Shown one piece after another: positions 1 through 7,736 of a stretch of DNA of 64,000 nucleotides. The stretch spans positions 1 to 64,000 of the forward strand of contig NZ_JBMERP010000015.1 of the NCBI RefSeq assembly GCF_049310925.1. The letters are read 5' to 3'. The notes beneath the pieces were generated by a model that was not told where the DNA came from, ran no database searches, and saw only the letters and a program-made list of their open reading frames with translations. This DNA comes from Virgibacillus_F sp049310925. Its GTDB lineage: Bacteria > Bacillota > Bacilli > Bacillales > Amphibacillaceae. The translations under genes were made by a program, and so were the position numbers. The stretch's first letter is position 1; every line of letters starts with the position of its first letter.

Positions 1-41
1 TTTTTTAAATTATCCTTTTTATTCTCGCTTTTTCTGTTCAT
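1..41 (-). CDS. Start of an unidentified gene running off the left edge
   Basis: Only 13 codons are in the window, reading MNRKSENKKDNLK from an ATG at 41-39. A strong ribosome binding site (AAAGGAGG on the minus strand, about 51-58) lies nine bases upstream, which is why I accept it as a real start. The visible N-terminus is hydrophilic and lysine-rich with no signal peptide. Function cannot be assigned. The roughly 195 bases between it and the lexA terminator hold no gene I can support. Confidence 0.5.
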   Translation of the reverse strand, partial: MNRKSENKKDNLK

Positions 42-236
42 CAGAGATTGCCTCCTTTGAATAAATTATGCGAATTAGCTTGTTACCGTTCAGGCTTTTA
101 TGCAAGGGAAAAAAAATAAGCAGTGCACCCAGGTTTAGATGTTTGCTACTTCTAAGTTATTAAACTAGGATCAGATGACAATATGGTGTCATGAATGTTG
201 TGTTTTTGACGTTCAGGGTAGAATTTTTATCATAAT

Positions 237-268
237 AAACCCCTGACACAAAAGCGTGTCAGGGGTTT
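237..268 (-). terminator. lexA terminator hairpin
   Basis: Perfect 13-bp stem (237-249 with 256-268, core CCCCTGACAC) around a six-base loop, lying just downstream of the lexA stop. The minus strand reads TTTATTATG after the stem, so the U-tract is short. Confidence 0.75.
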
Positions 269-273
269 ATATT

Positions 274-897
274 TTAATGAATATTTCTATATAATCCCAC
301 TACTTTACCCAAAATAGTTACGTTTTGATAGATTAATGGATCCATTGTAGCATTTTCTGGCTGCAATCGTATATGGTCTTTCTCTTTAAAGAAACGTTTT
401 ACAGTTGCCTCATCTTCATCAGTCATAGCTACGACAATGTCTCCATTTTGAGCTACGTTCTGCTGTTTTACAATTACCATATCCCCATCTAGTATTCCAG
501 CCTCTATCATACTCTCACCCTGAATAATTAATACAAAAATATTATCGTCTGGTGACGAAGACGAACTTGGTAGTGGTATAAATTCTTCAATATTCTCAAC
601 GGCGGTAATTGGTACACCAGCTGTAACCTTTCCAATTACAGGAGCATATCTAACTGCTTCTCTTGGGACGTTACTCTCTAGGGAAAGATCTAATACCTCA
701 ATAGCTCGTGGTTTTGTTGGATCTCTTCTTATATATCCTTTACTTTCCAACCTTGACAAATGACCATGTACGGTTGAGCTGGATGCAAGGCCAACTGCCA
801 AAGCAATTTCTCTAACAGATGGCGGATAACCTTTTTTACTTACTTCATCTTTAATATATTCAAGAATTGTTTCTTGTCTTTTAGATAGTTTTGTCAT
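274..897 (-). CDS. lexA: SOS repressor LexA
   Basis: Represses DNA-damage genes and cleaves itself when RecA filaments form. The 207-residue length is normal. An N-terminal winged helix-turn-helix (about residues 1-65) carries the typical KGYPPSVREIA and STVHGHLSRL segments. The Ala-Gly cleavage bond is A93-G94 (VTAGVP), and the Ser/Lys dyad is S129 (QGESM) with K167 (EATVKRFF). A short poly-serine stretch at 111-115 sits before the protease domain. GAGGTG on the minus strand lies about nine bases before the ATG. It is transcribed divergently from the SOS operon yneA-yneB-ynzC, with LexA-type boxes in between, so autoregulation is expected. Confidence 0.97.
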   Translation of the reverse strand: MTKLSKRQETILEYIKDEVSKKGYPPSVREIALAVGLASSSTVHGHLSRLESKGYIRRDPTKPRAIEVLDLSLESNVPREAVRYAPVIGKVTAGVPITAVENIEEFIPLPSSSSSPDDNIFVLIIQGESMIEAGILDGDMVIVKQQNVAQNGDIVVAMTDEDEATVKRFFKEKDHIRLQPENATMDPLIYQNVTILGKVVGLYRNIH

Positions 898-958
898 CTA
901 TGTAACACCTCACGCATAGGATTTATTAATAATAGTTTATCACATTTTCCCAAAAAAG

Positions 959-972
959 CAAACATCCGTTCG
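959..972. promoter_or_regulatory. LexA (SOS) box 1
   Basis: CAAACATCCGTTCG matches the Bacillus LexA operator pattern CGAAC-N4-GTTCG at all but one defined position. It lies closest to lexA and can serve autoregulation of lexA as well as the divergent operon. Confidence 0.75.
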
Positions 973-980
973 AATAACAG

Positions 981-1009
981 TTGACAAGACCATACGTTCG
1001 GTGTAGTCT
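981..1009 (+). promoter_or_regulatory. Promoter of the SOS operon with embedded LexA-like box 2
   Basis: TTGACA (981-986), a 17-base spacer and TAGTCT (1004-1009) form a good sigma-A promoter about 50 bases before the first SOS gene. A weaker LexA-like site (987-1000, AGACCATACGTTCG, right half-site intact) fills the spacer, so bound LexA would block RNA polymerase. Confidence 0.7.
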
Positions 1010-1020
1010 ATTACTAGAGG

Positions 1021-1034
1021 CGAACAGGGGTTCT
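1021..1034. promoter_or_regulatory. LexA (SOS) box 3
   Basis: CGAACAGGGGTTCT has a perfect left half-site CGAAC and one mismatch in the right half-site. It lies just downstream of the -10 element, around the transcription start, a classic repression position. With boxes 1 and 2 it makes a three-site control region. Confidence 0.8.
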
Positions 1035-1058
1035 TAAAATTAGAAAGGGTTGATTTTA

Positions 1059-1154
1059 ATGTTTAATAAAGTAACCAAAACTGATGCATTTTATTTAGTA
1101 GCTTTTGCATTGACCTTAGGATTTTTATACTTTTCTATGATTATGAGTGCTTAA
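1059..1154 (+). CDS. 31-residue SOS-induced membrane peptide in the yneA position
   Basis: Starts at an ATG behind AAAGGGT with good spacing and ends at TAA 1152-1154. A polar N-terminus (MFNKVTKTD) is followed by one hydrophobic segment of about 20 residues ending in MIMSA. In B. subtilis this slot holds YneA, the SOS-induced cell division inhibitor, a single-pass membrane protein of about 105 residues with an extracellular LysM domain. Here the frame stops right after the membrane segment and only 38 bases remain before yneB, so no LysM domain can follow. It heads the SOS operon under three LexA-type boxes. A division-inhibitor role is inferred from position only. Confidence 0.7.
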   Translation: MFNKVTKTDAFYLVAFALTLGFLYFSMIMSA

Positions 1155-1192
1155 CGGATATTGAAAAAACTAGTATGTGGAGCGTATGAACA

Positions 1193-1831
1193 GTGAACAC
1201 TATATTGTATTGTCGTGTAAGTACTGACAAAAAAGAGCAAGAAACATCTTTAAAAAGACAAGAACAGGAGTTAATAGAACTTGCACATCTAAACGGTATG
1301 AATGTTTTAGCAATTATAAAAGAACAAGCTAGTGGGTATGAAATAGAACGGGATGGCGTTTTTGAAATGCTCGAGTACTTCGCCAATGAAGAGGCTGAAT
1401 GTTTATTAATTCAAGATGAAACACGTTTGGGACGGGGTAACACGAAAATTGCACTGTTCCACCAACTAAATAAGTTAAATGTATCTATATATACTGGAAT
1501 TCATAATGGTGTTCTTGAGTTATCTGAATCTGATTCTATGGTTTTACAAATTGTAGGTGTAGTAGAGGAATATCAACGAAAGATACATAACATCAAAATT
1601 AAACGGGGAATAAATAAAGCAATCAAGGAAGGTTATGATCCAGCTAAAAATTTATCTAATCGTAACCTGTCTTCAGGTAGACAACGCAAGGAATTTCCTA
1701 TTAATGAGGTTGTTCGATTGCGCGGGCATAAGTTAACATTTGAAGAAATTGCAGTGACTTTAAACGGCTTAGGATACAATGTGTCAAAAGCAACTGTACA
1801 TCGCAGATATCAAGAATATCATAATACTTGA
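1193..1831 (+). CDS. yneB: Serine recombinase family protein YneB
   Basis: Resolvase-family protein of 212 residues in the SOS operon. The N-terminal catalytic domain has YCRVSTDKKEQETS with nucleophile S10 and partner R8, followed by DETRLGRG. The C-terminal part (about 155-205) is a small helix-turn-helix (LTFEEIAVTLNGLGYNVS). The start is GTG at 1193 with GGAG ten bases upstream; an ATG at 1186 is in another frame and stops quickly. The cellular target is not known to me. LexA-controlled with the upstream peptide gene and ynzC. Confidence 0.9.
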   Translation: MNTILYCRVSTDKKEQETSLKRQEQELIELAHLNGMNVLAIIKEQASGYEIERDGVFEMLEYFANEEAECLLIQDETRLGRGNTKIALFHQLNKLNVSIYTGIHNGVLELSESDSMVLQIVGVVEEYQRKIHNIKIKRGINKAIKEGYDPAKNLSNRNLSSGRQRKEFPINEVVRLRGHKLTFEEIAVTLNGLGYNVSKATVHRRYQEYHNT

Positions 1832-1913
1832 ATTAACGAGCATAGAACGGTAATATTAATGAGCAGGGACTGGTTTAAAGTTCGTGCTTTTTTATATGTT
1901 AGGAGGTAAGAAG

Positions 1914-2147
1914 ATGATTTCTAAAGAAAAGTTAGAACGCATTAATAAACTCGCAAAGAAGTCAAAGTCTGAAGGATTAACAGAAAAAGAAAAAACTGAA
2001 CAAAAAGCATTACGTAAGGAATATCTTGGTAATGTCAGATCATCTTTTAAAAATCAATTTAAAACCATGACAGTGATGGATCCAGAGGGCAATGATGTTA
2101 CACCTAAAAAGGTCAAAGATATGCAAAAGAAGGACAAGAAAGATTAA
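1914..2147 (+). CDS. ynzC: DUF896 family protein YnzC
   Basis: A 77-residue, highly charged helical protein (MISKEKLERINKLAKKSK start), the usual size and sequence of the YnzC/DUF896 family, which forms a small helical bundle. The ATG at 1914 is chosen because AGGAGG at 1901-1906 precedes it; a longer in-frame reading from 1884 would place that site inside the coding region. Third gene of the SOS operon as in B. subtilis. Molecular function unknown. Confidence 0.9.
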   Translation: MISKEKLERINKLAKKSKSEGLTEKEKTEQKALRKEYLGNVRSSFKNQFKTMTVMDPEGNDVTPKKVKDMQKKDKKD

Positions 2148-2173
2148 ATTTACAGAAACTGTTAACATGACAC

Positions 2174-2202
2174 TTGTTACAACTTGTATTTCATTATAGA
2201 AT
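2174..2202 (+). promoter_or_regulatory. Likely sigma-A promoter of tkt
   Basis: TTGTTA (2174-2179), a 17-base spacer and TAGAAT (2197-2202) lie 42 bases before the tkt start codon. A prediction from sequence only. Confidence 0.45.
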
Positions 2203-2244
2203 TGAAGAGGATTAAAACAAGTTCCACAAAGAAGGGGAAACAAT

Positions 2245-4248
2245 ATGACTACTAATGTTGAACAATTATCAATAAATACTATTCGTACACTAGCAATTGA
2301 TGCAATTGAAAACGCAAACTCAGGCCATCCTGGTTTACCAATGGGTGCTGCTCCAATGGCGTACACATTGTGGACGGATTTTATGAATCAAAACCCTAAA
2401 CACTCAAAATGGTTTAATAGAGATCGTTTTGTTTTATCTGCAGGACACGGATCTATGCTGTTATATGGTTTATTGCACTTAGCTGGATACGATGTAACAA
2501 TTGATGACTTAAAGAACTTTAGACAATGGGATTCAAGAACACCTGGACATCCTGAAGTGCATCATACTGACGGTGTAGAGGCAACAACTGGACCATTGGG
2601 ACAAGGTGTTGCTATGGCAGTTGGTATGGCAATGGCAGAAACACATCTTGCAGCAACGTTTAACAAAGATGATTTATCTATTGTCGACCATCATACATAC
2701 GCACTTGTTAGTGATGGTGATCTAATGGAAGGCATTTCGCATGAAACTGCGTCACTAGCTGGACATTTAGGTTTAGGTAAATTAATCGCATTATACGATT
2801 CAAACGATATCTCATTAGATGGGGAATTAGATCGTTCATTTTCTGATAATACAGAACAACGCTTTAAAGCATATGGGTGGCAAGTTATCCGTGTAGAAGA
2901 TGGAAATGATGTAAATGCACTTAGAAATGCAATTAAAGAAGCAAAAGAAAATAGTGAACAACCAACTTTAATAGAGGTGAAAACAGTTATAGGATTTGGT
3001 TCTCCTAACAAATCAGCTTCATCTGCATCACATGGTGCACCACTTGGTCTTGATGAAGCTAAACTTACAAAGGAAGCTTATCAGTGGCCACATGAAGACT
3101 TCCATGTTCCAGAAGAAGTTTATAAAGATTTCGATGAAAAAGTTGGTAAAAGCGGGCAAGATGCAGAAGAAAACTGGAATCAATTATTTGATACTTACAA
3201 AGAAAAATATCCTGAAGATGCACAAAAGCTGGAACTAGCCATTAACGGAGAGTTACCATTAGACTGGGAAAAAGATTTACCTGTTTATCAACCGGAAAAA
3301 GATAAACTAGCAACCCGCGCATCATCTGGTGAAGTGCTCAATGCGATTTCTGAAAAACTTCCAAATCTTTTTGGAGGAAGTGCTGATTTAGCTGGGTCAA
3401 ATAAAACGACAGTTAACAATCAAACTGATTTCTCCCGTGAGAACTATGCTGGGAAGAATATCTGGTTTGGTGTTCGGGAATTTGCAATGGCAGCAGCATT
3501 AAATGGTATGGCACTACATGGAGGACTTAAAGTATACGCTGGTACATTTTTCGTGTTTAGTGACTATTTACGTCCAGCAGTCCGCTTATCAGCTATTATG
3601 AACCTTCCAGTAACGTATGTGTTCACTCATGATTCTATAGCAGTTGGAGAAGATGGTCCAACACATGAACCAGTAGAGCATTTGTCTGCATTTCGTTCAA
3701 TGCCTGGTTTATCATTAATTCGCCCTGCTGATGGAAATGAAACACAGGCTGCATGGCGTCTAGCGCTTGAATCAACCAACAGACCTACTGCTTTAGTATT
3801 AACTAGGCAAGGACTCCCAACACTTGAAGGAACAAAAGAGCAGGCTTATGAGGGCGTTAAAAAGGGTGCATATGTGGTGAGTAAAGGTGAAAAAGAAACT
3901 CCTGATGCATTACTACTCGCAACGGGATCTGAGGTTCAATTGGCAGTAGCTGCACAAAAAGAGCTAAAAGCTAAAAATATTCATGTTAATGTAGTGAGTA
4001 TGCCTTCATGGGATCGTTTTAACGAGCAGGATACTGCTTATAAAAACGAGGTAATTCCTCCACAGGTGAAAGCACGCCTAGGAATTGAAATGGCTTCACC
4101 GTTTGGCTGGGAACGTTACGTTGGAGACCAGGGTGCTGTTCTTGGAATTGATACTTTTGGCGCATCTGCAAAAGGTGACAAAGTTATAGAAGAGTATGGT
4201 TTTACTGTAGCCAACGTCGTTGAAAATGTAGAAAACTTAATTAGATAG
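2245..4248 (+). CDS. tkt: Transketolase
   Basis: Transfers two-carbon units between sugar phosphates in the pentose phosphate pathway, using thiamine diphosphate in the cytoplasm. The 667-residue length is standard. The thiamine-binding segment VSDGDLMEGISHE, the transketolase signature near the N-terminus (NSGHPGLPMGAAPM) and the pyrimidine-domain segment GVREFAMAAALNGMALHG are all present. Start is the ATG behind GAAGGGGA. A strong hairpin follows directly, so it looks like a single-gene unit with its own promoter. Confidence 0.98.
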   Translation: MTTNVEQLSINTIRTLAIDAIENANSGHPGLPMGAAPMAYTLWTDFMNQNPKHSKWFNRDRFVLSAGHGSMLLYGLLHLAGYDVTIDDLKNFRQWDSRTPGHPEVHHTDGVEATTGPLGQGVAMAVGMAMAETHLAATFNKDDLSIVDHHTYALVSDGDLMEGISHETASLAGHLGLGKLIALYDSNDISLDGELDRSFSDNTEQRFKAYGWQVIRVEDGNDVNALRNAIKEAKENSEQPTLIEVKTVIGFGSPNKSASSASHGAPLGLDEAKLTKEAYQWPHEDFHVPEEVYKDFDEKVGKSGQDAEENWNQLFDTYKEKYPEDAQKLELAINGELPLDWEKDLPVYQPEKDKLATRASSGEVLNAISEKLPNLFGGSADLAGSNKTTVNNQTDFSRENYAGKNIWFGVREFAMAAALNGMALHGGLKVYAGTFFVFSDYLRPAVRLSAIMNLPVTYVFTHDSIAVGEDGPTHEPVEHLSAFRSMPGLSLIRPADGNETQAAWRLALESTNRPTALVLTRQGLPTLEGTKEQAYEGVKKGAYVVSKGEKETPDALLLATGSEVQLAVAAQKELKAKNIHVNVVSMPSWDRFNEQDTAYKNEVIPPQVKARLGIEMASPFGWERYVGDQGAVLGIDTFGASAKGDKVIEEYGFTVANVVENVENLIR

Positions 4249-4253
4249 TGAAG

Positions 4254-4281
4254 AAAGGTCCTAACAATGGTTAGGACCTTT
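4254..4281 (+). terminator. tkt terminator
   Basis: Twelve-bp stem (AAAGGTCCTAAC with GTTAGGACCTTT) around AATG, followed by TTA and CTTT. Six bases after the tkt stop. Confidence 0.85.
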
Positions 4282-4285
4282 TACT

Positions 4286-4294
4286 TTCGACAAA
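4286..4294 (-). promoter_or_regulatory. Spo0A box upstream of sirA
   Basis: TTCGACAAA is the exact reverse complement of the 0A consensus TTTGTCGAA. It lies 80 bases before the sirA start. A -10-like TAATTA at 4314-4319 would put the box over the -35 region, the common geometry of Spo0A-activated promoters. In B. subtilis sirA is known to be induced by phosphorylated Spo0A, which supports this site. Confidence 0.65.
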
Positions 4295-4373
4295 ACTAGT
4301 GATAATACGCAACTAATTATGACACTTTTTTGAAAATAGAATACGTATAATAGTAATAAAAGGAGTGATATTG

Positions 4374-4832
4374 TTGAATACGTATTCTATTTATCCTATA
4401 AGAAATGAATTTGCAGAACGTTATTATTATAGAAGTGAAATTCTTTATCGTTTTTTAAAACAATACCACCAAAATGACCATAATAAGGTTCTAGATGATC
4501 AATTTAATGAAATAACCTATTTTTTTTGTAAAAAAGAGTTGAATAAGAAAATAAAAACATTGTATAATAATAAAGCTATAGTAAAAGATGGTAGAAACGT
4601 ACTAGAAATAATGCATAATAATCACTATATCTCTTTACATATTAGTGAAAAACAGATAGACTTTCGATGTGATATGCTAATAGATGCGGAAGCGCTGTTA
4701 TTTCCTATCTTACAATTGTTCCATCCATCTTTATTTGTATTGGATAATGAATTACATAATTATGGTTGGATTTCACCAGTAACAAAGATGAAGGGTCATT
4801 TAAATGAGGAAGTATTGTATTCTACTCTTTAA
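4374..4832 (+). CDS. sirA: Sporulation inhibitor of replication SirA
   Basis: SirA (YneE) binds domain I of DnaA early in sporulation to stop new rounds of replication. The sequence (NTYSIYPIRNEFAERYYYR at the N-terminus, HNYGWISPVTKMKG near the C-terminus) matches the family along its length of about 152 residues. I chose TTG at 4374 because AAGGAG ends eight bases upstream; GTG at 4365 overlaps that site and TTG 4371 is closer than usual. A Spo0A box lies upstream. Moderate confidence in the exact start, high in identity. Confidence 0.88.
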   Translation: MNTYSIYPIRNEFAERYYYRSEILYRFLKQYHQNDHNKVLDDQFNEITYFFCKKELNKKIKTLYNNKAIVKDGRNVLEIMHNNHYISLHISEKQIDFRCDMLIDAEALLFPILQLFHPSLFVLDNELHNYGWISPVTKMKGHLNEEVLYSTL

Positions 4833-4877
4833 TTTACTATACTGTATGAGAGACAACACGAAGGGGGAAGGCTTGAA

Positions 4878-5096
4878 ATGGGCACGATTTGGGTCGTATT
4901 AATTGCCGTAGTAGCTCTAATTGCTGGAGTTGCTCTTGGTTTCTTCATAGCAAGAAAATATATGATGAATTACTTAAAGAAAAACCCACCAATCAACGAA
5001 CAAATGCTACGAACTATGATGATGCAAATGGGTCAAAAACCATCACAAAAGAAAATTAATCAAATGATGCGTTCAATGAACAACCAGAGCAAATAG
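4878..5096 (+). CDS. yneF: UPF0154 small membrane protein YneF
   Basis: A 72-residue protein with one N-terminal membrane segment (VVLIAVVALIAGVALGFF) and a basic, methionine-rich tail (MMMQMGQKPSQKKINQMM) in the cytoplasm. This matches the YneF family, found next to sirA in Bacillus. Start behind AAGGGGGAAGG. Function unknown. Confidence 0.92.
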   Translation: MGTIWVVLIAVVALIAGVALGFFIARKYMMNYLKKNPPINEQMLRTMMMQMGQKPSQKKINQMMRSMNNQSK

Positions 5097-5131
5097 TAGT
5101 TATTATGTACAATAGGCATAATACTGTATCT

Positions 5132-5163
5132 TACCCCTTAATACTTGATAGTATTAAGGGGTA
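5132..5163 (+). terminator. yneF terminator
   Basis: Thirteen-bp perfect stem TACCCCTTAATAC/GTATTAAGGGGTA with loop TTGATA, followed by TTT. Confidence 0.8.
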
Positions 5164-5261
5164 TTTCAAATGTTGTATTATTGTCAAATTCCACAACTGA
5201 ATCTTTTTCTGTTTCTGTTAAACTAAATATTAAATAAGCGAATGTTTTTTGGAGGGCTACT

Positions 5262-5966
5262 ATGTCAGAAATTAATATATTTGTTGCATTTGGTGCTGGA
5301 ATTCTATCTTTTATCTCACCTTGCGTGTTACCACTATATCCCGCTTTCTTATCCTATATCACCGGTATGAGTGTTAGTGAAATAAAAGACGATAATGTTA
5401 TGTTAAAGAAAAAGAGTATATTACATACTATATTTTTTTTGCTTGGTTTTTCAAGTATATTTATTGTACTTGGCTTCGGCTCAACATTCGTATCAGAATT
5501 TCTAACTACTTACAATGATTTAATCAGACAAATTGGAGCAATTTTAATTGTGTTTTTTGGATTAGTTGTAGTTGGAATACTGAACTTTGAATTTCTTATG
5601 AAAGATAAAAAAATAACATTTAAAAATCGTCCATCAGGTTTTTTTGGTTCATTCATTATTGGTATGGCCTTCTCGCTGGGGTGGACACCCTGTATGGGGC
5701 CAATTTTAATGGTTGTAATTTCACTTGCTGCAACAAATCCGGACCTTGGAATGGTCATGATGATTAGTTATGTACTGGGCTTCTCAGTTCCATTTTTGAT
5801 TCTTTCCTTTTTTATCGGAAAATTATCCTGGATTAAAAAGAATAGTCTAAAAATGGTTAAAATAGGTGGATATGTTATGATTCTTATGGGGATTGCTTTA
5901 TTCTTTGATTGGATGACTAAACTTACATCATTTTTAGCTGGCACATTCGGCTTCACAGGATTTTAA
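5262..5966 (+). CDS. ccdA: Cytochrome c biogenesis protein CcdA
   Basis: Membrane thiol-disulfide carrier that moves reducing power outward for cytochrome c maturation and, in spore formers, for spore cortex synthesis. The 234 residues contain about six membrane segments. The two redox cysteines are C21 (SPCVLPLYPAFLSYITG) and C144 (GWTPCMGP), both in the conserved Pro-Cys setting. Start ATG behind TGGAGGG. Heads the ccd cluster with the receiver protein and CcdC downstream, here interrupted by an MrpB-like gene. Confidence 0.96.
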   Translation: MSEINIFVAFGAGILSFISPCVLPLYPAFLSYITGMSVSEIKDDNVMLKKKSILHTIFFLLGFSSIFIVLGFGSTFVSEFLTTYNDLIRQIGAILIVFFGLVVVGILNFEFLMKDKKITFKNRPSGFFGSFIIGMAFSLGWTPCMGPILMVVISLAATNPDLGMVMMISYVLGFSVPFLILSFFIGKLSWIKKNSLKMVKIGGYVMILMGIALFFDWMTKLTSFLAGTFGFTGF

Positions 5967-6017
5967 TAGATTTTTCAATTCGATTGTATTAGTATATAAA
6001 ATAAAGGAGCATTACTG

Positions 6018-6443
6018 ATGTATAAACCAAATGACCTAATACTCCGAACAACGACATCACTTATAGCATTTATACTATTAGGATTTGCAGTTTATTTGTT
6101 GTTAGCTGGTCACAATGCACCAGGTGGAGGATTCGTAGGAGGACTAGTAACTTCTGGAGCCATTCTTTTGATGTATATGTCATACGGTATAGAGGCTGTA
6201 GAAAAAATATTACCAGTTAATTTTAAAATGCTGATACCTGTCGGGTTGCTTATAGCACTATCTACAGGTATTGGTTCATTCATATTTCAGGTTCCATTTT
6301 TGTCTCAGACATATGGTTATTTTACAATTCCTATATTTGGTAAAATTGAATTAGCTACAGCTATGATTTTTGACCTTGGGGTTTTTATAACTGTTTTAGG
6401 TGTTACCATTACAATCATTTTATCTATTGCGAATGATCAATAA
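6018..6443 (+). CDS. MrpB/MnhB-like Na+/H+ antiporter subunit, outside an Mrp operon
   Basis: A 141-residue integral membrane protein with four hydrophobic segments and the MnhB-type loop LLAGHNAPGGGFVGGLV. MrpB subunits normally work in the six- or seven-gene Mrp antiporter complex, but no other Mrp gene is nearby; the neighbours are ccdA and a CheY-like receiver gene. B. subtilis has nothing at this place. ATG behind AAAGGAG. Whether it joins a distant Mrp complex or has its own role cannot be told from the window. Confidence 0.85.
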   Translation: MYKPNDLILRTTTSLIAFILLGFAVYLLLAGHNAPGGGFVGGLVTSGAILLMYMSYGIEAVEKILPVNFKMLIPVGLLIALSTGIGSFIFQVPFLSQTYGYFTIPIFGKIELATAMIFDLGVFITVLGVTITIILSIANDQ

Positions 6444-6466
6444 GTGTTGTTAGGGGAAATGACAGA

Positions 6467-6829
6467 ATGACAAATGTTCTTATTGTTGATGATGCAAAGT
6501 TTATGAGGGTTACTCTTACTACTATGTTACAGAATGAAAACTATGTAATAGTTGGAGAAGCTGAGAATGGTAAAGAGGCTATTGAAATGTACAAAGAGTT
6601 GAAACCGGATATTGTCACAATGGATATTACAATGCCAGTTATGAATGGAATTGATGCTTTAAGAGCCATAAGAGAATTCGATACGCAAGCTAAAATTGTT
6701 GTTTGTTCTGCTATGGGCCAACAAAAAGTTGTGTTGGAAGCCATCGAAATAGGGGCTAGTGATTTTATTGTAAAACCTTTTGATGAGAATAGGGTTATTG
6801 ATACTATCGAGAGGGTTTTACATAAATAA
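6467..6829 (+). CDS. yneI: Single-domain response regulator (YneI/CcdB)
   Basis: A stand-alone receiver domain of 120 residues with no output domain. The acidic pair D8/D9 (LIVDDAKFMR), phospho-acceptor D53 (VTMDITMPVMNG), a conserved Ser/Thr loop (VVCSAMGQQ) and K103-region (FIVKPF) are all present. The start is at ATG 6467 just behind the MrpB-like gene, with GGGGA upstream. It belongs to the ccdA-ccdB-ccdC cluster of Bacillus; the cognate kinase and output are not known. Confidence 0.92.
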   Translation: MTNVLIVDDAKFMRVTLTTMLQNENYVIVGEAENGKEAIEMYKELKPDIVTMDITMPVMNGIDALRAIREFDTQAKIVVCSAMGQQKVVLEAIEIGASDFIVKPFDENRVIDTIERVLHK

Positions 6830-6885
6830 TAAATTGGATAATAGCGAAAAGCTTATAATTGAAGCCAGTGAAAGAGTTGATAAAT

Positions 6886-7365
6886 ATGTTTTGGGTTATT
6901 GTAAGTTCAATAGGTGCAATGTGTATGGCAGTATTAGCGATTTTCCTGCGCTTAAAATCTGCAAAAAAACCTGCTTCTGTTAAGAAAATTATTTTGCCAC
7001 CATTATTTATGAGTACAGGGGCATTGATGTTTATTTTCCCAGAATTTCGAATTGAGTGGAGTCAAGTGCTGGAAGCTCTTTTGGTTGGTATTGCGTTTTC
7101 CATACTATTGATCTATGGCTCAAAATTTGAGATAAAACAAAACAATATATATCTTATACCATCAAAGTCTTTTGCATTAATTCTTTTTGGTTTATTACTA
7201 TTACGGATCATTTTAAAATTAGCACTCAGTGGTTCAATTTCATTATATGAAACCAGTGGCATGTTCTTTTTATTAGCATTTGGTATGATAATATCCTGGA
7301 GAATCGCTATGCTAATCAAGTACAAAAAATTAGAAAAACGATTAAAATATACAGAAGTGCATTAA
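6886..7365 (+). CDS. ccdC: Cytochrome c biogenesis protein CcdC
   Basis: Predicted membrane protein of 159 residues with about five hydrophobic segments; the family segment RLKSAKKP and KKIILPPLFMSTGALMFIFP is clear. The start at ATG 6886 gives the family's usual length of about 160, with weak AAAGAG ten bases upstream; a longer reading from TTG 6859 is possible. Last gene of the ccd cluster, closed by a strong terminator. Biochemical role unsettled. Confidence 0.85.
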   Translation: MFWVIVSSIGAMCMAVLAIFLRLKSAKKPASVKKIILPPLFMSTGALMFIFPEFRIEWSQVLEALLVGIAFSILLIYGSKFEIKQNNIYLIPSKSFALILFGLLLLRIILKLALSGSISLYETSGMFFLLAFGMIISWRIAMLIKYKKLEKRLKYTEVH

Positions 7366-7370
7366 TACAT

Positions 7371-7414
7371 AAAAACTCTGGTTCCCATTCAATTAAAAGG
7401 GAACCAGAGTTTTT
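7371..7414 (+). terminator. ccdC terminator
   Basis: Sixteen-bp stem (AAAAACTCTGGTTCCC/GGGAACCAGAGTTTTT) with a 12-base loop and T-run; strong. A dispersed repeat begins about a dozen bases later. Confidence 0.9.
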
Positions 7415-7425
7415 TCCTTATACTG

Positions 7426-7681
7426 TTTTCTAAAAGATTGTTGATTTTAAACACAAAATCTATAATCTGCGACATAGTGAATACTTTTTCGACGCCGTTC
7501 CGACAGAATACTTTGCTTTCCGCGGGAACGGCCTTATTCTCCTCAGAAGCAAAGAACGCTTCTTCCGGGGTCTTCGGACACGTGCTGTTCTAAGCAGGAG
7601 TCTACGTATTCCGCCTCCACTATGAATCCTATGTTTTTATCAACTGCGAGATTAAACAGCAACAAAACATACGAAAAGACC
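7426..7681. repeat. Dispersed GC-rich intergenic repeat, family 1, copy A
   Basis: Fills most of the 370-base gap between ccdC and yneK. It shares its left end (TTTTCTAAAAGATT, then CTGCGACATA), core (TTGCTTTCCGCGGG, GGGGTCTTCGGAC, GTGCTGTTC, GCAGGAGTC) and right end (GCGAG, AGCAACAAAAC) with the copy at 33085-33588. The core is far richer in GC than the surroundings and no coding frame is kept. From memory similar spacers recur in Bacillaceae genomes, but I cannot name or search the family. Confidence 0.75.
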
Positions 7682-7736
7682 CTTTCCTTAAGGTGAGATA
7701 CAAAGAAACCTACGCAGTGACAGACTAAGTTAGTAA

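Noticed and set aside
4330..4351. TTGAAA and TATAAT as a sirA promoter
   Set aside because: The spacer is only ten bases, and the start site would fall on the ribosome binding site.
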